Positions 30,421-33,766 of a stretch of 33,766 bases of DNA are shown in pieces. The DNA comes from Neocallimastix lanati (nom. inval.) (Eukaryota > Neocallimastigomycota > Neocallimastigomycetes > Neocallimastigales > Neocallimastigaceae), in NCBI GenBank assembly GCA_016946835.1, contig JACVTC010000384.1, positions 1 to 33,766 on the forward strand. Reading direction: 5' to 3'. How positions within the stretch are numbered: position 1 is the stretch's first letter; the number at the start of each line of letters is the position of its first letter. The translations under genes were made by a program, and so were the position numbers. The notes under the pieces were generated by a model, which saw only the letters and a program-made list of their open reading frames with translations, did no database searches and was not told where the DNA came from.

Positions 30421-31144
30421 ATTGCGAAATGCACATTTGCACATTCATAAAATTGCATTTTGAAAATGTGGCTTTTTAAAGTTTTAAATAATTAATTAAT
30501 AAATAAAAGTTAGGGTCAGAGATTTTTTAATTTTTATATTATTAAGTTATTAATAATATAAATATTATAATATATATTAATGAATATATTCTACTATTTT
30601 AAATAAATATTAATAAAATATTATATAAGTGTATGTATATAATGTATATAAATAAATTTAATTGTAAATATTAATGTATATATATTAATTATGTAAATAA
30701 ATATTTTAATAAAAATATTAATCAATATATATTTATATACTATAAATAAATATTATAATGTATATTAATGAATATTTATTAATAATACAAATTAATATTA
30801 TAATATATATAAATTAATATTTAATAACAATATAAATAAATATTTATATATATATAAATGAATATTTAATAACAATATAAATAAATATTTTAATATATAT
30901 ATTAATGTATATATATTAATTTTTTAAATAAATATTTTTATATATCTATTAATGAACATGTTTTAATAACATAAATAAATAATTCAATATATATATTAAT
31001 GAATATTTATTAATAAAATAAATAAATAGGGTTATGAGTTCCATTTCGGATAACGTGGCTTGTTAAAATTTAAATAAATAAAATAAAATTTAAAAATCTC
31101 TAACCCTAATATTTATTTATTATTATTTAATTTTTATTTCTTTT

Positions 31145-31178
<34 letters not shown>

Positions 31179-31723
31179 TTTTATTTCTATTATTATTATT
31201 TATTTATTTTAAAAAATAGTTATATAAAAAAAAATATAAATCAATAAAAAATATTTTAAATAAAAAATATATATTTATATATAAAATTTAAAAAGGTTTA
31301 TATATATATTTAAAATATAAAAAATTAATTATATTTAAATTTTAAAAATCCTTATAAATATCTTTAAAGTTATATTTAAAACTTAAAAAGGTTATATATC
31401 TTTTAATTATAAAAAAAAATATTCCTTAAATATTCTTCAGAAATATAAATAAAAGTTTTAAAATAAATTTTCTTTAAATGTTTATTAATTATTTAAGGTT
31501 AATAAAACAATTGTGACAGAATTCAGATAATTCTTTTCGTTTGATAATTAACCTGTAATTTATTATAAATTGGTATTTTCATTACTTAATTTAATTAAAT
31601 ATTTAAACTATCATTTAATATTATCATTTCTTAGTTCTTCCAGTATCATCAAACATTGTTTACATCATAAGAAAGTTTATTTACTTATTTTTTTTTTTTT
31701 TTGTTATTTATGATTTAATTGAG
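30421..31723. other. AT desert with an inverted pair and direct repeats
   Basis: TTAGGGTCAGAGATTTTTTAA (30510-30530) is inverted at 31090-31109 (TTAAAAATCTCTAACCCTAA), enclosing about 560 bases. CATTTCGGATAACGTGGC recurs at about 31044. A T-run of about 30 lies at 31147-31176. No gene. Confidence 0.65.
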
Positions 31724-31998
31724 GATAGTGCATTTCGCAATGTGGCGTATTTTTGTATTTTACTATTTTTTTAATAATATAATAAATAATAAGTATTCTT
31801 TTTCTTTTTTATATATAATTTATTAATATTCCATTGTAAAAATAAGTTTTTATAAAAAATAATTTTTAATATTTCTTTGAAATAGTAATTATTTTTATAT
31901 TTATTTATGATTATATAGAATATCTTAAAAATGTATGGCTTTATTTTTTTAAATATTTAAGCCACATTACAAATCAAATTATTGTGAAATGTACTATA
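31724..31998. mobile_element. Foldback (MITE-like) element 2
   Basis: The left arm ATAGTGCATTTCGCAATGTGG (about 31725-31745) is inverted at about 31951-31998 (TTTAAGCCACATTAC, then ATTGTGAAATGTACTAT), with about 14 extra bases in the right arm. The arm core GCCACATT...GTGAAA is shared with element 1 and total length is similar, so the two belong to one family. Non-coding. Confidence 0.6.
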
Positions 31999-32252
31999 TT
32001 CGAATTACTTGCATAAATCCCATTTTTTTTGTGATACTTTATTAAATATATGTTTAAGTTTATACTGAAAAGAATTGAACTTTTTGCCGTTTCATCTTAA
32101 ATTTTATTTTCTTCAATTGATATAGATGTATTAAATTCTTTTAGGGATGATTATTTAAGCATTCATATTTAGGGGTTTTTATTTTTTTAACATTTAAAAT
32201 AATGAAAGATTTGCATTTATATAGTTTTATCATATATTATATTTAGGAATTA

Positions 32253-32289
<37 letters not shown>

Positions 32290-32301
32290 AAATATATTTT
32301 A

Positions 32302-32340
<39 letters not shown>
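31999..32340. other. AT desert with twin poly(T) tracts
   Basis: No gene. Two T-runs of about 27 and 35 bases (about 32259-32285 and 32305-32339) are each followed by an AAATAAATATATTTTA-like word, giving a short direct duplication. Confidence 0.6.
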
Positions 32341-32343
<3 letters not shown>

Positions 32344-33125
32344 AATATATTTTAACTATTTAAATAAAGTATTTTGATATATATTTAAATGAATATATAT
32401 TAATTAATTAAATAAATATTTTGTTATATATATAAATGTATATATAATAATTATTTAAATAAATATTTTGATATATATATTAATGAATTTATAATAACTA
32501 ATTAAATAAATATTTTGATATATATTAAATGTATATAATAATTATTTAAATAATATTTTGTATATTATATTAGTGAATATATAATAATTATATAAATAAA
32601 TATTTGATATATATATTAGTGAATATATAATAATTAATTAAATAAATATTTTGATATATATTATTAGTGAATATATAATAAATAATTAAATAAATATTTT
32701 GATATATATTTAAATGTATATAATAATTATTTAAATAAATATTTTGATATTTATTTAAATGTATAGTAAATAATTTATTTAAATAAATATTTTGATATAT
32801 ATATTAGTGAATATATAATAAATAATTAAATAATATTTTGATATATATATTAGTGAATATATAATAAATAATTGAATAAATAATTTGATATATATATTAG
32901 TGAATATATAATAAATAATTAAATAAATATTTTGATATTATATATTAATGAAAATATAATAATTAAATTAAATATTTTGATATATATATAGTGAATATAT
33001 AATAAATAATTAAATAAATATTTTGATATATATTAATGAAAATATAATAATTAATTAAATAAATATTTTGATATATATATTAATGAATATATTAATTAAT
33101 TAAATAAATATTTGATATATATATT
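32341..33125. repeat. About 47-bp tandem array, about 17 copies
   Basis: Units of the form AATTAAATAAATATTTTGATATATATATTAGTGAATATATAATAA recur every 42-48 bases; TTTTGATAT starts near 32371, 32418, 32464 and 32511, and continues to about 33109. Imperfect copies of the same motif form much of the background at 29.9-31.0 kb. Confidence 0.85.
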
Positions 33126-33766
33126 AATGAATATTTAAATAAAGAATAAAATAAAGATAAAATAAAATAAAGAATAAAATAAAGATAAAATATAATAAAG
33201 AGAAAAAAAATAAAATAAAATAAAATAAAGAATAAAATAAAGAATAAAATAAAAAATAAAAAAAAATAAAGAATAAAATAAAAATAAAGAATAAAATAAA
33301 AATAAAGAATAAAATAAATCAAAATAACATAAAATAAAATAAAGAATAAAATAAAGAATAAAATAAAATAAAAAATAAAATAAAATAAAGAATAAAAAAA
33401 AACAAACAAACATAAAATAAAAATAAAGAATAAAATAAAGAATAAAATAAAGAATAAAATAAAAATAAAATAAAATAAAATAAAATAAAAAAGAAATAAA
33501 ATAAAATAAAATAAAGAATAAAAAGAAATAAAATAAAAATAAAATAAATAAAATAAAATAAAATAAAATAAAAAATAAAATAAAAAAGAAATAAAAAAAA
33601 AATAAAGAATAAAATAAAATAAAAAATTAAAATAAAAATAAAACATAAAGAATAAAATAAAATAAAATAAAGAATAAAAAAGAATAAAATAAAATAAAGA
33701 ATAAAAAAGAAATAAAATAAAATAAAGAATAAAATAAAAAAATAAAGAATAAAATAAAATAAAAAA
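33126..33766. repeat. Purine-rich AAATA/AAAGA microsatellite to the window end
   Basis: The plus strand is A with scattered T and G and almost no C, built from AAATA, AATAA and AAAGA pentamer-like words; it continues to the last base. Long minus-strand frames here translate only to Phe/Tyr/Leu/Ile-rich low-complexity sequence and are not genes. Confidence 0.9.

Noticed and set aside
33092-33646. Long minus-strand reading frames of Phe/Tyr/Leu/Ile-rich protein
   Set aside because: They are translations of the AAATA/AAAGA microsatellite, have no domain or membrane topology beyond composition, and several frames overlap equally well.
16886-33766. Mitochondrial DNA as the source of the AT desert
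   Set aside because: No mitochondrial protein, rRNA or tRNA gene is visible in 17 kb, and long satellites are atypical.

Overview
The window is extremely AT-rich and joins two unlike halves. Positions 1 to about 15,780 hold four large intronless reading frames with coding-like composition. About 15,780 to 33,766 is a gene desert of satellites, homopolymer tracts, foldback elements and hairpins. Three of the four genes are recognisable and look viral, of the nucleocytoplasmic large DNA virus type (Nucleocytoviricota; the set best fits the asfarvirus/poxvirus side). They are a single-chain mRNA capping enzyme (triphosphatase, guanylyltransferase and N7-methyltransferase in one 941-residue protein), a divergent family-1 uracil-DNA glycosylase-like protein, and the N-terminal two thirds of a second-largest RNA polymerase subunit (RPB2). 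The fourth is a 2,737-residue Asn/Lys/Glu/Ile-rich protein with a large internal duplication and no recognised domain.

The host is most likely a eukaryote with a very low GC genome. The TTAGGG-type telomere motif and the near-GC-free intergenic DNA would suit an anaerobic gut fungus (Neocallimastigomycetes), but this is inference, and an AT-rich protist is not excluded. I read the left half as an endogenous viral fragment in a eukaryotic chromosome, possibly subtelomeric; a misassembly joining a viral contig to host DNA must be ruled out.

Layout: giant protein (39-8252, +); 1.2 kb AT spacer with one small structured GC-richer island near 8,940; capping enzyme (9449-12274, -); 570 bp spacer; UDG-like protein (12845-13462, -) and RPB2 (13461-15785, +), which are divergent with start codons overlapping in one CATG. 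RPB2 stops abruptly at a 14-base telomere-like repeat (15766-15779), in the orientation expected if a broken end had been healed by telomere addition and later fused to other DNA. Next come about 0.6 kb of small AT hairpins with compensated stem differences, then a 0.43 kb T-poor, GC-richer island ending in a strong two-part hairpin.

From 17 kb on the desert contains: a pyrimidine/purine-rich array of about 160-195 bp units (18.3-19.6 kb); a roughly 53 bp array carrying TTAGGGTC (20.9-21.5 kb); a 25-copy, about 195 bp satellite (22.9-27.8 kb) with degraded copies at its left edge; a 7-copy, 274 bp satellite (28.06-29.87 kb); two foldback elements with related arms (30.1 and 31.7 kb); a roughly 47 bp array (32.4-33.1 kb); and a purine-rich AAATA/AAAGA tract running to the end.

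Together the viral genes would serve cytoplasmic viral transcription (RNA polymerase and capping) and DNA replication or repair (UDG-like). RPB2 is truncated and the UDG-like protein lacks the usual catalytic aspartate, so this is not a complete viral transcription system as seen here.
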